From an uncultured Parasutterella sp. (lineage in GTDB: Bacteria > Pseudomonadota > Gammaproteobacteria > Burkholderiales > Burkholderiaceae_F), in NCBI GenBank assembly GCA_900766055.1, contig CAAFTZ010000116.1, positions 1-64,000 of the forward strand: a stretch of 64,000 nucleotides of DNA, read 5' to 3'. This document shows, one piece after another, positions 29,755-42,791 of this stretch. Positions within the stretch are counted from its first letter, which is position 1. Each line of letters begins with the position of its first letter. The position numbers and the translations under genes are program-made. A model generated the notes under the pieces. It searched no databases. It was not told the DNA's origin and worked only from the letters and a program-made list of their open reading frames with translations.

Positions 29755-30582
29755 ATGGCAGGCACGGCTACTGAGTATATTCAGCACCATTTGACGCATT
29801 TAAACAACATTGGTGCTAAGCAAGGAAGCATTGTCGACTTCAGCGTTTTTAACTTCGACACCGCTGTTTTCTCTATCCTTATGATGCTGTTGGCAGTTTG
29901 GCTCATGTACAGTGCAGCCAAAAAAGCGACAAGCGGCGTCCCGGGTAAGTGGCAGTGCGCAGTTGAAATGCTCGTCGATATGGTTTCGGAACAGGCTAAA
30001 TCCATTGTTCACGGAGACCGCACGTTTATCGCTCCTTTGGCTCTGACCGTGTTTGTTTGGGTCACCCTGATGAACGCTATCGACCTTATTCCGGTTGATT
30101 TGATTCCCGCCATTTGCGGCTGGTTCGGTATTCATTACATGCGTCCTCTGCCTACCGCTGACCTAAACGGTTCAATGGGTATTTCCGTCGGCGTGCTGCT
30201 GCTGATGATTTACTACGGTATCAAAATTAAGGGACCGGCCGGTTTCGGAAAAGAGCTTTTCACTGCTCCTTTCGGTAACTTCATTCTTCTCTGGCCGTTC
30301 AATTTCCTGCTGAATATCATTGAATATTTGGCAAAAACAGTTTCTCTCGGCATGCGACTTTTCGGTAATATGTATGCGGGTGAACTCTTGTTCTTCCTCA
30401 TTGCGCTCCTCACCGGAATGCTTTGGGAAGGAGAAGTCGGACTTGCTGCTTTCGGTGTACTCGGTCAGTTCTTTGCCGGTCTCTGCTGGTGGTTATTCCA
30501 TATTCTTATCGTGTTGCTTCAGGCCTTCATTATGATGATGTTGACTCTCGTCTACATTGGTCAGTCTCACGAAGGACACTAA
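29755..30582 (+). CDS. atpB: ATP synthase F0 subunit a
   Basis: 275 residues, polytopic. Contains the essential Arg in [16 protein letters not shown] and the C-terminal [14 protein letters not shown]. Forms the proton half-channels. Confidence 0.97.
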   Translation: MAGTATEYIQHHLTHLNNIGAKQGSIVDFSVFNFDTAVFSILMMLLAVWLMYSAAKKATSGVPGKWQCAVEMLVDMVSEQAKSIVHGDRTFIAPLALTVFVWVTLMNAIDLIPVDLIPAICGWFGIHYMRPLPTADLNGSMGISVGVLLLMIYYGIKIKGPAGFGKELFTAPFGNFILLWPFNFLLNIIEYLAKTVSLGMRLFGNMYAGELLFFLIALLTGMLWEGEVGLAAFGVLGQFFAGLCWWLFHILIVLLQAFIMMMLTLVYIGQSHEGH

Positions 30583-30600
30583 TTCTTTTCTTTCTTTTGA

Positions 30601-30876
<276 letters not shown>

Positions 30877-30946
30877 TAAGCCAACCATCCAACAGGTTTC
30901 CATAGACAAACTGCACTCGGACCCCGAGTGCTTAAGGGATTAGAAA

Positions 30947-31417
30947 ATGAACATTAATGCCACATTGTTCGTACAGATGGCCGTGTTCTTCGTCGGTGCC
31001 TGGATCACCATGAAGTTCATTTGGCCACCGCTCAATCGAGCAATCGAAGAGCGGCAGAAAAAGATAGCTGACGGCCTGGCCGCAGCTGATCGCGGCGAAC
31101 ATGCTTTGGAAGAAGCCAAGAAAGAAGGCGCTTCTATCGAAGCCGCTGCACGTGCCCAGTCGCAGGTCATCGTGGCCCAGGGCGAAAAGCGTGGCCAAGC
31201 CATTATCGAAGAAGCAAAAGCTCAGGCACAAGTCGAGGCCGATAAGATTATCGCCGCTGCTCGTGCTCAGGCAGCTCAGGAAGTTCAGTCTGCCCGCGAC
31301 GCCTTGAGAGATCAGGTTGCTCAGCTGGCTGTTTCCGGCGCTTCCCAGATTTTGGGTAAGGAAGTCGACGCTTCCGCTCACCAGCAATTGCTTGACCAAC
31401 TTAAGGCGAAACTGTAA
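30947..31417 (+). CDS. atpF: ATP synthase F0 subunit b
   Basis: 156 residues: one N-terminal helix (about 5-25) followed by a long Ala/Glu/Gln-rich coiled coil to the end, forming the peripheral stalk. Confidence 0.96.
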   Translation: MNINATLFVQMAVFFVGAWITMKFIWPPLNRAIEERQKKIADGLAAADRGEHALEEAKKEGASIEAAARAQSQVIVAQGEKRGQAIIEEAKAQAQVEADKIIAAARAQAAQEVQSARDALRDQVAQLAVSGASQILGKEVDASAHQQLLDQLKAKL

Positions 31418-31419
31418 TC

Positions 31420-31968
31420 ATGGCAGAGATCTCAACAATTGCACGGCCTTATGCCGAAGCTTTGCTGAAGGCCGTCAAAGATAGTAAGGAAGAGGGCTTA
31501 GCACAAAAGCTTATTCCCGTCCTCGACACCATTGATGAGATTGTCGCCGACCCGAAGCTTAAAGAACTCGCTAGCGATCCCTCTTTGAGCTCGGATCAGA
31601 TTTACGAACTTATCAGAGGAATGCTGGATAAGGCCGTTCCGCAAGAAGCTGAGAACCTTCTTAAGTTAGTCATCCAGAACGGCAGAATCGAAGCCCTCCC
31701 GCAGATCACTGCACAGTACCGCGAATTACTGAATCACGAAAACAAGGAAGCCGATGTCACCATTGAAACGGCCTTCCCCTTATCGGATGATCAGGTAGCG
31801 GACCTTATCAAGGCCTTGGACAAGAAGTTTCCCGGAATTAAGCTCCTGCCGAAAGTCGTGGTCGATAAAGACCTCATCGGCGGCGTGAGAGTCATTGTCG
31901 GGGACAAGGTTCTTGATGGAACAGTTAAGGCGCGGCTTGCAGAGATGCAGTCTGCCCTCACAAGTTAA
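31420..31968 (+). CDS. atpH: ATP synthase F1 subunit delta
   Basis: 182 residues with ARPYAEALLKAV at the N-terminus and GGVRVIVGDKVLDGTVKARL at the end, the OSCP signature. Begins two bases after atpF. Confidence 0.96.
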   Translation: MAEISTIARPYAEALLKAVKDSKEEGLAQKLIPVLDTIDEIVADPKLKELASDPSLSSDQIYELIRGMLDKAVPQEAENLLKLVIQNGRIEALPQITAQYRELLNHENKEADVTIETAFPLSDDQVADLIKALDKKFPGIKLLPKVVVDKDLIGGVRVIVGDKVLDGTVKARLAEMQSALTS

Positions 31969-31986
31969 TTACGGAGTTGAAAAGCT

Positions 31987-33528
31987 ATGCAACTCAATCC
32001 GAGTGAGATTAGCGAGCTGCTGAAGCAGCGAATCGAAGGTATGGGTTTGAACACCAACCTTCGCACTGAAGGTACGGTTGTCTCCGTTACCGACGGTATT
32101 TGTCGTGTTCACGGTCTTTCTGACGTGATGCAGGGCGAAATGCTTGAATTCCCGAATAACACATACGGTCTTGCTCTTAACCTTGAAAGAGATTCCGTCG
32201 GTGCCGTTATTTTGGGCGACTACACACATATTACCGAAGGCGATATCGTTAAGACTACCGGCCGCATTCTGCAGGTTCCCGTCGGACCCGCATTGAAAGG
32301 CCGTGTTGTTAACGCCTTGGGTCAGCCGATTGACGGTAAAGGCCCGATCGAAACAACTGAGTTTGACGTTGTTGAAAAAGTTGCTCCTGGCGTTATTGAA
32401 CGTCAGTCCGTTAGCCAGCCGGTTCAGACAGGTCTGAAGTCTATTGACTCCATGGTTCCTATCGGCCGCGGCCAGCGTGAGTTGATCATTGGCGACCGCC
32501 AGACAGGTAAGACTGCTGTTGCGATCGACACGATCATCAACCAGAAAGGCAAAGATCTGACCTGTATTTATGTTGCTATCGGTCAGAAAGCTTCCACGAT
32601 CGCTAACGTCGTTCGTAAACTCGAAGAATACGGCGCGTTGGAATACACCATTGTTGTTGCTGCTTCCGCATCTGAATCTGCTGCTATGCAGTACATTGCA
32701 CCTTATGCCGGTGCAACAATGGGCGAATACTTCCGCGACCGTGGTGAAGACTCTCTCATCGTCTATGATGACTTGACAAAACAGGCTTGGGCTTATCGTC
32801 AGATCTCCCTGCTGCTTCGTCGTCCGCCTGGACGTGAAGCCTACCCTGGCGACGTTTTCTACCTCCACAGCCGTCTGCTCGAAAGAGCCGCTCGTGTGAA
32901 CCCCGAATACGTAGAACGTTTCACCAAGGGTGCCGTTAAGGGCAAGACCGGTTCTATGACCGCTCTCCCGATCATTGAAACACAGGCCGGTGACGTTACC
33001 GCTTTCGTTCCGACCAACGTGATTTCTATTACTGACGGCCAGATTTTCTTGGAAACCGACCTTTTCAACGCCGGTATCCGTCCCGCTATCAACCCCGGTA
33101 TCTCTGTTTCTCGAGTCGGTGGTGCTGCTCAGACTAAGGTTATTAAGAAACTCGGCGGCGGTGTTCGTTTGGCTCTTGCTCAGTATCGTGAGCTTGCTGC
33201 TTTCGCTCAGTTCGCCAGCGACCTTGACGAAGCAACACGTAAACAGCTCGAACGCGGCCGTATCGTTACTGAACTGATGAAACAGGATCAGTACCAGCCG
33301 CTGCAGGTTTGGGAAGAAGCATTGGTTCTGTTCGCCATCAACATCGGTGCTTACGACAACGTCGAAGTTAAAGACGCTCTGAAGGTCGAAGCTGCTATGC
33401 AGGATTACATGAAGATCAATCATGCTGATCTGATTGACCGCATTGAACAGCAGAAAGCCCTGTCTAAGGAAGACGAACAGCTCTTGACTGAAGCAGTTAA
33501 AGAGTTCAAGAAATCCGGTGCTTTTTAA
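31987..33528 (+). CDS. atpA: ATP synthase F1 subunit alpha
   Basis: 513 residues. Walker [10 protein letters not shown] and the alpha signature [13 protein letters not shown]. Codon use is strongly biased, which leaves long open frames on the other strand that are not genes. Confidence 0.98.
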   Translation: MQLNPSEISELLKQRIEGMGLNTNLRTEGTVVSVTDGICRVHGLSDVMQGEMLEFPNNTYGLALNLERDSVGAVILGDYTHITEGDIVKTTGRILQVPVGPALKGRVVNALGQPIDGKGPIETTEFDVVEKVAPGVIERQSVSQPVQTGLKSIDSMVPIGRGQRELIIGDRQTGKTAVAIDTIINQKGKDLTCIYVAIGQKASTIANVVRKLEEYGALEYTIVVAASASESAAMQYIAPYAGATMGEYFRDRGEDSLIVYDDLTKQAWAYRQISLLLRRPPGREAYPGDVFYLHSRLLERAARVNPEYVERFTKGAVKGKTGSMTALPIIETQAGDVTAFVPTNVISITDGQIFLETDLFNAGIRPAINPGISVSRVGGAAQTKVIKKLGGGVRLALAQYRELAAFAQFASDLDEATRKQLERGRIVTELMKQDQYQPLQVWEEALVLFAINIGAYDNVEVKDALKVEAAMQDYMKINHADLIDRIEQQKALSKEDEQLLTEAVKEFKKSGAF

Positions 33529-33550
33529 TAAGCCACGTTAGAGGATCCTA

Positions 33551-35856
<2,306 letters not shown>

Positions 35857-35900
35857 TCCTAGGTGAGGGTTCTTCCCTCACCGGCTACCTGGAGAATTAA

Positions 35901-36314
35901 ATGGAAAAAACCTTAAAAGTCGACGTTGTTAATGCTGAGGAAAGCCTTTTTAGCGGCAACGCCGAGTTTGTAGCTCTGCCCGGTATTGAAGGCGAGCTCG
36001 GTATTCTGCCAGGCCATACTCCCCTGATTACGCTGATTCGTCCGGGTCTTGTTCGTATTCGCAAGAGTGCACAGGACGAGGAAGAAATTTTCGTAGCCGG
36101 CGGAGTTCTCGAAATCCAGCCCTTCCACGTCATCGTCTTAGCAGACGTGGCGATCAGAAGTAAGGATCTCGACGAAGCGAAAGCAAAAGAAGCTATGGAA
36201 AAAGCAAAGGCGGCTGCAAAGACTGCTGCCAGCGAAATCGAACTGGCGAAGGTCGAAGCCGAAATCGGTATGCTTGCCGAACAGCTCCGCATCCTTCAGA
36301 GAATCAAACACTAA
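35901..36314 (+). CDS. atpC: ATP synthase F1 subunit epsilon
   Basis: 137 residues with [17 protein letters not shown] and a C-terminal two-helix regulatory domain. Last gene of the atpIBEFHAGDC operon. Confidence 0.96.
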   Translation: MEKTLKVDVVNAEESLFSGNAEFVALPGIEGELGILPGHTPLITLIRPGLVRIRKSAQDEEEIFVAGGVLEIQPFHVIVLADVAIRSKDLDEAKAKEAMEKAKAAAKTAASEIELAKVEAEIGMLAEQLRILQRIKH

Positions 36315-36334
36315 TACTTGTATTAGTTCTCTTG

Positions 36335-36371
36335 AACTCCGATCTTCTCATGGAAGTTTCGGAGTTTTTTC
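36335..36371 (+). terminator. Terminator of the atp operon
   Basis: AACTCCGA (36335-36342) pairs with TCGGAGTT (36359-36366), followed by TTTTC. A short hairpin CTAATA/TATTAG lies at the atpC stop (36311-36326). Confidence 0.8.
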
Positions 36372-36411
36372 TTTTCTGCTTAGACTAAAATACTGAAGAT
36401 ATACTCAATAC

Positions 36412-36792
36412 ATGGAGAATCCAGTGATTTTAGTTTCCACCGATGGTTCCGAGCTTTCTGAAAAGGCAATCGTAACCGCAGCCAAGCTGGCCAAAAATCT
36501 CAATACTTGTGTTCTGGGCATAACAGTCGTTAAAGCTAAAGGCTCCGAGACTGCTGCGAGAACTTTGGATGATGTTAAAGATGCTTGCCAGAGAGTCGGC
36601 GTTCCATGCGAAGTCTCGGAAGTTGTCGGGACCTCTATTCCCGACGCCATTCTTAAAGTTGCACAGGAAAGAGATGTTCGCTTTATCGTTATGGCCAGCC
36701 GCGGATTAGGGACCCTTGGTTCTCTCTTTATCGGCAGCTCGACTCAGCAGGTTCTCGCAAAAGCCGATCGTCCGGTTCTGGTAGTGCGTTAA
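36412..36792 (+). CDS. Universal stress protein (UspA family)
   Basis: 126 residues, single Usp domain: VILVSTDGSELSEKA at the start and the nucleotide-binding VMASRGLGTLGSLFIGSSTQQVL near the end, so it should bind ATP. Stands alone between two terminators. Confidence 0.92.
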   Translation: MENPVILVSTDGSELSEKAIVTAAKLAKNLNTCVLGITVVKAKGSETAARTLDDVKDACQRVGVPCEVSEVVGTSIPDAILKVAQERDVRFIVMASRGLGTLGSLFIGSSTQQVLAKADRPVLVVR

Positions 36793-36810
36793 AAGGAACG
36801 AACATTTGTT

Positions 36811-36837
36811 AAAGCGTCTTTCGGGACGCTTTTTTAA
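36811..36837 (+). terminator. Terminator after the universal stress protein gene
   Basis: AAAGCGTC (36811-36818) and GACGCTTT (36825-36832) around TTTCGG, followed by a T-run. Confidence 0.85.
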
Positions 36838-36902
36838 TAAGTGGCTGTTCAGCTTTTCTAATTAAAATCACAACCTATTTAATCGTCATTTTTGCAACGG
36901 CT

Positions 36903-37973
36903 ATGAAACTTCAAAACGATACTTTTCTTCGGGCACTCTGCAAATTACCTACGGAGTACACACCGATTTGGCTTATGAGACAAGCTGGGAGATACCTTTC
37001 TGAGTACCGCCGTACTCGCTCCGAGGCTGGAAGTTTCATGGGATTGGCGACAAATCCTCATTATGCATGTGAAGTAACGCTTCAGCCGGTAGATCGGTAT
37101 CCGCTGGACGCTGCGATCCTCTTTTCCGACATCCTGACGATTCCGGATGCTATGGGATTGGGCTTGTCCTTTGTCGCCGGCGAAGGACCCAAATTTGAGA
37201 AACCAGTACAGGACGAGGCTGCTGTTAAGGCGCTTTACGTCCCTGACCCTGCCGATAAACTGAAATATGTAACGGATGCCGTTTGTGAAATTAAACGCGC
37301 TTTGAATAACCGTATTCCTTTGATTGGTTTTTCCGGCAGTCCCTTTACACTCGCCTGCTACATGGTTGAAGGCGGAAGCTCTGCCAATTACCGCAAAGTA
37401 AAGGAGATGATGTATCGACGTCCTGACCTTTTTAATGCCATTCTTGAAAAGAATACGGATGCTGTGATCGCTTATTTAAATGCGCAGATTGACAGCGGTG
37501 TGGATGCAGTGATGGTCTTTGATACATGGGGCGGTACACTATCTCATGAAACTTATCTGCAGTTCTCTCTGCCGTGCTTGAAACGTATCGTCAACTCGGT
37601 AAAGCGGGAAAGACATGGTCAGAAGATCCCCGCCATTGTTTTCACAAAAGGCTGTGCTCCTTGGATTAAGGAGATTTCTGAGATCGGTGCAGATGCAATG
37701 GGAGTCGATTGGACGGTCAGTCTCGGAGAAGTTCGCGCATTGACTCAGGACAGAGTTGCCCTCCAGGGTAACCTGGACCCGTCGGTGTTGTTTGCTGGCA
37801 CAGAAGTCGTGAGAGAACAAGCCCGTAAAGTTATCGAAGACTTCGGTCAAGTGGGTAACGGCGGTCATATATTTAATTTGGGTCACGGAATTGACAAGGA
37901 TACCGATCCTGAAGTCGTTGCTGCGCTAGTCGACGAAGTTCATTCTTATAGCCGTAAGTTCCACTCCTGTTAA
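36903..37973 (+). CDS. hemE: Uroporphyrinogen decarboxylase
   Basis: Converts uroporphyrinogen III to coproporphyrinogen III in heme synthesis. 356 residues with [45 protein letters not shown] and [13 protein letters not shown]. Heme is needed by the bd oxidase in this window. Confidence 0.97.
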   Translation: MKLQNDTFLRALCKLPTEYTPIWLMRQAGRYLSEYRRTRSEAGSFMGLATNPHYACEVTLQPVDRYPLDAAILFSDILTIPDAMGLGLSFVAGEGPKFEKPVQDEAAVKALYVPDPADKLKYVTDAVCEIKRALNNRIPLIGFSGSPFTLACYMVEGGSSANYRKVKEMMYRRPDLFNAILEKNTDAVIAYLNAQIDSGVDAVMVFDTWGGTLSHETYLQFSLPCLKRIVNSVKRERHGQKIPAIVFTKGCAPWIKEISEIGADAMGVDWTVSLGEVRALTQDRVALQGNLDPSVLFAGTEVVREQARKVIEDFGQVGNGGHIFNLGHGIDKDTDPEVVAALVDEVHSYSRKFHSC

Positions 37974-38039
37974 GGCTCCATAGGGCATTTTCCTCACACC
38001 CGATCTACCTAAAATTTACGGAAACGGAACCACAAACTA

Positions 38040-38089
38040 GGAGTTCAGTTCAAAAATTGCTTACCTGCATTGAAGTGAACTCCAAATTT
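38040..38089 (+). terminator. Possible terminator between hemE and priA
   Basis: GGAGTTCA (38040-38047) and TGAACTCC (38076-38083) with a 28-base loop, then AAATTTTT. The long loop makes this less certain. Confidence 0.5.
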
Positions 38090-38124
38090 TTCATAGGTTA
38101 GAAGGAAGACTATTCACATCGGTT

Positions 38125-40128
38125 ATGGCAAAAAGGATCGCAAATGTTATTGTGGACTCGCCGATAAGGGAGCCCCTGGATTACCTTGTGCCTGCCGATC
38201 TGGAAATCCAAGTAGGCCAGCGGTGTCTGGTGCCGCTCGGATCCAGAAAAGTAATCGGGATTGCCGTAGGATTCTCTGAAGAAAGCCGATTCTCAAGATT
38301 AAGGGAGGTCATTTCTCGAGTTGATGACATCTCACCTCTTTCCTCCGGTTGGTTAGCACTTACTTCATTCTCTGCTCGCTATTATCAAAGCGGTTGGGGA
38401 CAGGTGGCGATTCCTGCTCTTCCTAAATTTTTCAGAAAGTTTCCTGGAAAGCTACATGAACGTTCGCTTGAACGTTTAAGAAAAGAAAAGAAGCGGTCTG
38501 TTAAGAAATCCTCGGAGAAACCGCAGCTCAACTCAGAACAGAGCGCGATTGTTGAAGAAGTCCAATTGGATGGGGCCTTTTATCCTGCACTCATTTTTGG
38601 GATCACAGGCAGCGGAAAAACCGAGGTTTATCTCCATTTAATGGAGAAGGTCCTATTGAGGGATCCTGAAGCACAGGTTCTTTTAATGGTGCCGGAAATT
38701 AACCTTACGCCTCAGCTTGTCGAAAGAGTGCAGAGTCGTTTTCCTCAATTCGAAGTCGTTTCCTGGAACTCAGGAATGGCGGAGGGACAAAAAGCCTCTT
38801 CTTGGCTCGCCTGCCATGAAGGCAGAGCAAGAATTTTAGTCGGCACACGTCTCTCCGTATTTGCGAGCTTTAAGTCATTAAAGCTGATCTTAGTTGACGA
38901 GGAGCACGATCCTTCTTTCAAGTCTCAGGAAGGAGTGAGGTATAACGCTCGTGACCTAGCGCTGAAACGAGCATCCATTGAACAAATACCGATCGTTCTC
39001 GGCTCAGCAACGCCGTCGCTGGAAAGTTATAAAAACGCCCTGGATGGGAAATTCAAATTATTTAAGCTGACGCAGAGGGCAAATTCAAATGCTCATTTGC
39101 CCCAGCTCTCATTAGTTGATATCCGGAAGGACAAGCCGATTAACGGCTTGAGTCAGGAGACAGCGAATGCCATTACCGAAACGATTAATTCCGGGCGTCA
39201 GGTAATTGTATTTTTAAATCGGAGAGGTTTTGCTCCGGTGGTCGAATGTAAGAACTGCGGGTGGCAGTCAACGTGTCCTCACTGCTCGACTTATGCCGTA
39301 TTTCATAAGACTACCGGGCGACTAACCTGTCATTATTGCGGCTGGTCAACGCCTCTTCCGAAAACTTGTCCGAAATGCGGTTCCTACGAGCTGCTGCCGA
39401 TAGGACGCGGTACTCAGAGGGCCGAAGAAGAACTGGAAACTCGATGGCCGGAAGCAAGAGTTTCAAGGCTGGATCAGGATTCGGCCCGTCAGAGAGGAAG
39501 CGCAAGTCAGGTACTCGATGCCGTTCATAATGGGGACGTTGACATCCTCATCGGTACCCAGATTGTCGCAAAAGGACACGATTTTAAAAACGTGGGGCTC
39601 GTCGTCGTGTTAAATACTGATCCTCAGCTGTTTTCTTCCGACTATAGGGCTAGGGAACGGTTGTTTTCCGTATTGATGCAGGTTTCGGGAAGGGCCGGCA
39701 GAGATAAAACAGAGGGTAAGGTTTTAATTCAAACGCGGTACACCGAAGATGACATTTTTAAACACCTGAAGTCCCAGGATTATGAAGGGTTCGCAACCGG
39801 TGAGCTTGAGGCCCGACGCGCGAGTTTCATGGTGCCTTTCTCTGCTCAGGCTTTGATTGTCGCAGAGGGCAAAGAGATTTCTTCGGTCCTGGCTTTTTTG
39901 CAAAAACTTAAGGCACTGGCTGAGAAAATCAAAAGTCCGTCCATACGAATTTTCGAACCCGTTCCGCTGACGGTTCAAAAAGTCATGGATATAGAGAGGG
40001 GACAGCTATTGATCGAGGCGGACAGCAAAGTGGAGATGCAGAAATTTTTAAATCGATTTCAGCCGGAAGCCCTTTCTCTAAAAGCGAAGGGTTCTTGGTA
40101 TATCGATGTTGACCCATTGAATTATTAG
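38125..40128 (+). CDS. priA: Primosomal replication restart helicase PriA
   Basis: 667 residues. N-terminal 3'-DNA-binding domain, then helicase lobes with Walker A GITGSGKTEVY and the DEEH box in LVDEEHDPSFK. A two-zinc cysteine module follows (CKNC, CPHC, CHYC, CPKC, about residues 373-432). Restarts stalled forks. Shorter than E. coli PriA (732) mainly through small deletions in the N-terminal half. Confidence 0.96.
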   Translation: MAKRIANVIVDSPIREPLDYLVPADLEIQVGQRCLVPLGSRKVIGIAVGFSEESRFSRLREVISRVDDISPLSSGWLALTSFSARYYQSGWGQVAIPALPKFFRKFPGKLHERSLERLRKEKKRSVKKSSEKPQLNSEQSAIVEEVQLDGAFYPALIFGITGSGKTEVYLHLMEKVLLRDPEAQVLLMVPEINLTPQLVERVQSRFPQFEVVSWNSGMAEGQKASSWLACHEGRARILVGTRLSVFASFKSLKLILVDEEHDPSFKSQEGVRYNARDLALKRASIEQIPIVLGSATPSLESYKNALDGKFKLFKLTQRANSNAHLPQLSLVDIRKDKPINGLSQETANAITETINSGRQVIVFLNRRGFAPVVECKNCGWQSTCPHCSTYAVFHKTTGRLTCHYCGWSTPLPKTCPKCGSYELLPIGRGTQRAEEELETRWPEARVSRLDQDSARQRGSASQVLDAVHNGDVDILIGTQIVAKGHDFKNVGLVVVLNTDPQLFSSDYRARERLFSVLMQVSGRAGRDKTEGKVLIQTRYTEDDIFKHLKSQDYEGFATGELEARRASFMVPFSAQALIVAEGKEISSVLAFLQKLKALAEKIKSPSIRIFEPVPLTVQKVMDIERGQLLIEADSKVEMQKFLNRFQPEALSLKAKGSWYIDVDPLNY

Positions 40129-40129
40129 T

Positions 40130-41383
40130 ATGGATAGAAAAGATTTTGAAATTATGGCCCCGGTGGGGTCTCGCGAGTCATTGGCTGCGGCCTTTCAGGC
40201 CGGAGCAGATTCTGTTTACTTCGGCATCGGAACGCTGAACATGCGTTCAAAATCAGCCAATGAGTTTACGATCGACGATCTCAAAGAGATTGCTTCGCTC
40301 TGTGCAGAACGTGGCGTAAAGAGTTATTTAACCGTGAACACGGTTATTTACGACGAAGATTTGCCGCTGATGAGACAAATCGTCGATGCGGCAAAAGAAG
40401 CTAAGATATCTGCGGTGATCGCCTCGGATGCTGCCGTTATGATGTACTGCAGGCAGCAACGGGTAGAAGTTCACCTTTCCACGCAGCTCAATATTTCCAA
40501 CGTGGAGGCGCTGAAGTTTTACAGCCAGTTCGCTGATGTCGTGGTTTTGGCAAGAGAACTGAATCTTCGCCAGATAAAACGAATTTACGATGAGATTCAG
40601 CAGCAGCGGATTACGGGACCTAGAGGCGACCTAATCAGAATTGAGATGTTCTGTCACGGTGCTCTTTGCATGGCCGTGAGCGGCAAATGCTACCTTAGCT
40701 TGAATAACGCAGGAAAGAGCGCAAACCGAGGTGCCTGCATGCAGACGTGCCGCCGCGCTTACATCGTCAAGGACAAGGAGCGCGATGTCGAGCTGGAAAT
40801 TGACAACCAGTACATCATGTCGCCAAAGGATCTGAAGACAATCGGCTTCATGGATCAGATGATCAAGGCCGGTGTCCGCGTCTTTAAGATCGAAGGCCGT
40901 GCCCGCGGACCTGAGTATGTCAGAACTGTCGTGGAAGCATATGACCAGGCGATCCGCCAAGCCCTGACGGGCGAATGGAATGAAGCAATCAGCAAGAGCT
41001 GGGACGCTCAGTTAGCGACTGTTTATAACCGCGGTTTCTGGGGCGGTTACTATCTTGGTCAGACCATGGGCGAATGGAGCAATCGTTACGGCTCACAGGC
41101 GACCGAGAGAAAGATTTATGCGGGTAAAGGGATTAAGTATTTTGCCAAGGCTCAGGTTGCCGAATTTTTGGTACAGGCGGCTGAACTTAATGTCGGAGAT
41201 AAGCTTCTTATTACCGGACCCACGACAGGTGCAGTCTATGCCACGCTTGATAATCCCTACGTAGATGAAAAACCGGTGGAAAGAGTCTTGAAGGGCGAGC
41301 ATGTGACTTTCAAACTTAAAGAAAAGATTCGAGAGAACGACAAGCTCTATATCTTGAAATCGGTCGTAAGCGAGGAGCTGTAA
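40130..41383 (+). CDS. U32 family peptidase (tRNA/rRNA hydroxylation-type)
   Basis: 417 residues with the U32 hallmark EMFCHGALCMAVSGKCYLS and downstream cysteines in NRGACMQTCRR, which in this family bind an Fe-S cluster. Relatives YegQ/TrhP and RlhA hydroxylate RNA; this one cannot be assigned to either by eye, though the C-terminal extension (about 330-417) fits TrhP/YegQ better. One base after priA. Confidence 0.85.
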   Translation: MDRKDFEIMAPVGSRESLAAAFQAGADSVYFGIGTLNMRSKSANEFTIDDLKEIASLCAERGVKSYLTVNTVIYDEDLPLMRQIVDAAKEAKISAVIASDAAVMMYCRQQRVEVHLSTQLNISNVEALKFYSQFADVVVLARELNLRQIKRIYDEIQQQRITGPRGDLIRIEMFCHGALCMAVSGKCYLSLNNAGKSANRGACMQTCRRAYIVKDKERDVELEIDNQYIMSPKDLKTIGFMDQMIKAGVRVFKIEGRARGPEYVRTVVEAYDQAIRQALTGEWNEAISKSWDAQLATVYNRGFWGGYYLGQTMGEWSNRYGSQATERKIYAGKGIKYFAKAQVAEFLVQAAELNVGDKLLITGPTTGAVYATLDNPYVDEKPVERVLKGEHVTFKLKEKIRENDKLYILKSVVSEEL

Positions 41384-41396
41384 AAGCTTCCTGAGA

Positions 41397-41473
41397 TGGC
41401 GCACCCGGCGGGAGTCGAACCCACTACCCCTGCCTTCGGAGGGCAGTACTCTATCCAAATGAGCTACGGGTGC
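41397..41473 (-). tRNA. tRNA-Arg (anticodon CCG)
   Basis: 77 bases on the minus strand including an encoded CCA end. Acceptor stem GCACCCG/CGGGTGC, D arm with AGCTCATTTGGATAGAGT, anticodon stem CTGCC/GGCAG around loop CTCCGAA (anticodon CCG), and T arm with GGGTTCGACTCCC. Reads CGG Arg codons. Confidence 0.95.
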
Positions 41474-41601
41474 GAAGTTAACCATTTTACCTAAGCAAAA
41501 CAGAAGAAAGCAAATCTGAGCGCGGACCTCCTCGGCGAAAACTTCGGAACGAGAGGTAAAAACTAAAGTTTTAACTTTAAAATTTGCGCAAAGGAGATTG
41601 T

Positions 41602-42012
41602 ATGAGATTACCTACCAGTATCGAATTAAAAAAGAAATCCCGGCTCCTCGCTATTGAGTACGGGAATGATCGCTATGAGCTGCCCTTCGAATTTTTAAGA
41701 GTATTTTCTCCTTCTGCAGAAGTTCAGGGACATACTCCCGACCAGGCAAAGCTTCAGGTCGGCAAACGTGAAGTCGATGTCTTGGAAATTCTTCCTATCG
41801 GATCCTATGCGTTGCAAATTAAATTCAGTGACGGACACGACAGCGGAATTTATTCCTATGACTACTTGGAAGAATTAGGCAAGAACAAAGACTCACTCTG
41901 GCAGGCTTACTTGGAGGATTTGAAAGCGGCCGGTGCAAGCCGTGACCCGAACGATCCTGCCAATAAACGTTTTGAAGAGCCTCCGAAGAAGAAGTGCCCG
42001 AGTCACCACTGA
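41602..42012 (+). CDS. DUF971 domain protein
   Basis: 136 residues from the ATG at 41602, preceded by AAGGAG; a TTG start at 41584 would precede that site. It has the DUF971 (gamma-butyrobetaine hydroxylase N-terminal-like) fold with LAIEYGNDRYELPFEFLRVFSPSAEVQGH and SDGHDSGIYSYDYL. Possibly a metal- or Fe-S-linked factor; its function is not known. The end is basic with a Cys and His pair. Two bases before ubiE/menG, a frequent betaproteobacterial arrangement. Confidence 0.85.
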   Translation: MRLPTSIELKKKSRLLAIEYGNDRYELPFEFLRVFSPSAEVQGHTPDQAKLQVGKREVDVLEILPIGSYALQIKFSDGHDSGIYSYDYLEELGKNKDSLWQAYLEDLKAAGASRDPNDPANKRFEEPPKKKCPSHH

Positions 42013-42013
42013 T

Positions 42014-42778
42014 ATGAACGAACAGAATCAAAAAGAGAATCAAGCTGAAAAACTAACGGATTTCGGCTTTTCGAAAGTTAAAGAAACCGATAAAGAAAAA
42101 CAGGTAAAGGCTGTTTTTGACCAAGTTGCTCCGAAATACGATTTAATGAATGACGTGCTGTCATTCGGTATGCATCGGCTGTGGAAGCAGTATGCGATTG
42201 ATCGCGCTGAAATTAGATCCGGGATGAAGGTTTTGGATATCGCCGGAGGCACCGGTGATATGTCGCTTCTCGTTCAGAAGAAACTTTCAGGTACCGGAGA
42301 GGTGTGGTTATCGGATATCAATCATGAGATGCTGAAGATAGGAGACGAACGTCTGAAAAATGCCGGTTACCATTCTTATGTTCTTACCTGTGATGCGGAG
42401 TATCTGCCCTTTCCTGACGGGTATTTCGATGTCCTCATTGTGTCGTTCGGTTTAAGGAATATGACGCACAAGGATCGGGCGCTCAAAGAAATGCAGCGTG
42501 TTTTGAAACCGGGCGGCAGACTGATGGTTCTGGAGTTCTCTAAACCCAATGCTTTGATGCGTCCTTTCTACGATTTTTATTCCTTTAAAGTGATGCCGTT
42601 TCTTTCGGCAAAGATCGCCGGACATTCTGAAAATTATCGTTACCTCGCAGAGTCTATTCGGATGCACCCCGATCAAAAAACTCTTGCTAAAATCATGCGC
42701 GAGGCTGGGTTCGATAAGGTCGAATGGAAGAATTTAACCTTTGGGATCACAGCTTTACATATCGGATATAAAAACTAA
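42014..42778 (+). CDS. ubiE: Demethylmenaquinone / ubiquinone C-methyltransferase
   Basis: Last step of menaquinone synthesis (and of one ubiquinone step in other species). 254 residues from the ATG at 42014, because this begins with a short hydrophilic leader before the family core VFDQVAPKYDLMNDVLSFGMHRLWK; the frame is open from 41933 but that part lies inside the DUF971 gene. SAM motif LDIAGGTGDMS and the family SKPNALMRPFYDFYSF motif. Confidence 0.95.
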   Translation: MNEQNQKENQAEKLTDFGFSKVKETDKEKQVKAVFDQVAPKYDLMNDVLSFGMHRLWKQYAIDRAEIRSGMKVLDIAGGTGDMSLLVQKKLSGTGEVWLSDINHEMLKIGDERLKNAGYHSYVLTCDAEYLPFPDGYFDVLIVSFGLRNMTHKDRALKEMQRVLKPGGRLMVLEFSKPNALMRPFYDFYSFKVMPFLSAKIAGHSENYRYLAESIRMHPDQKTLAKIMREAGFDKVEWKNLTFGITALHIGYKN

Positions 42779-42791
42779 TTTGAGGATCTAC

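Noticed and set aside
31969..33423. A 484-residue open frame antisense to atpA
   Set aside because: It is a by-product of the biased codon use of atpA; the protein has no recognisable domain and low-complexity Asn/Ser/Phe composition.
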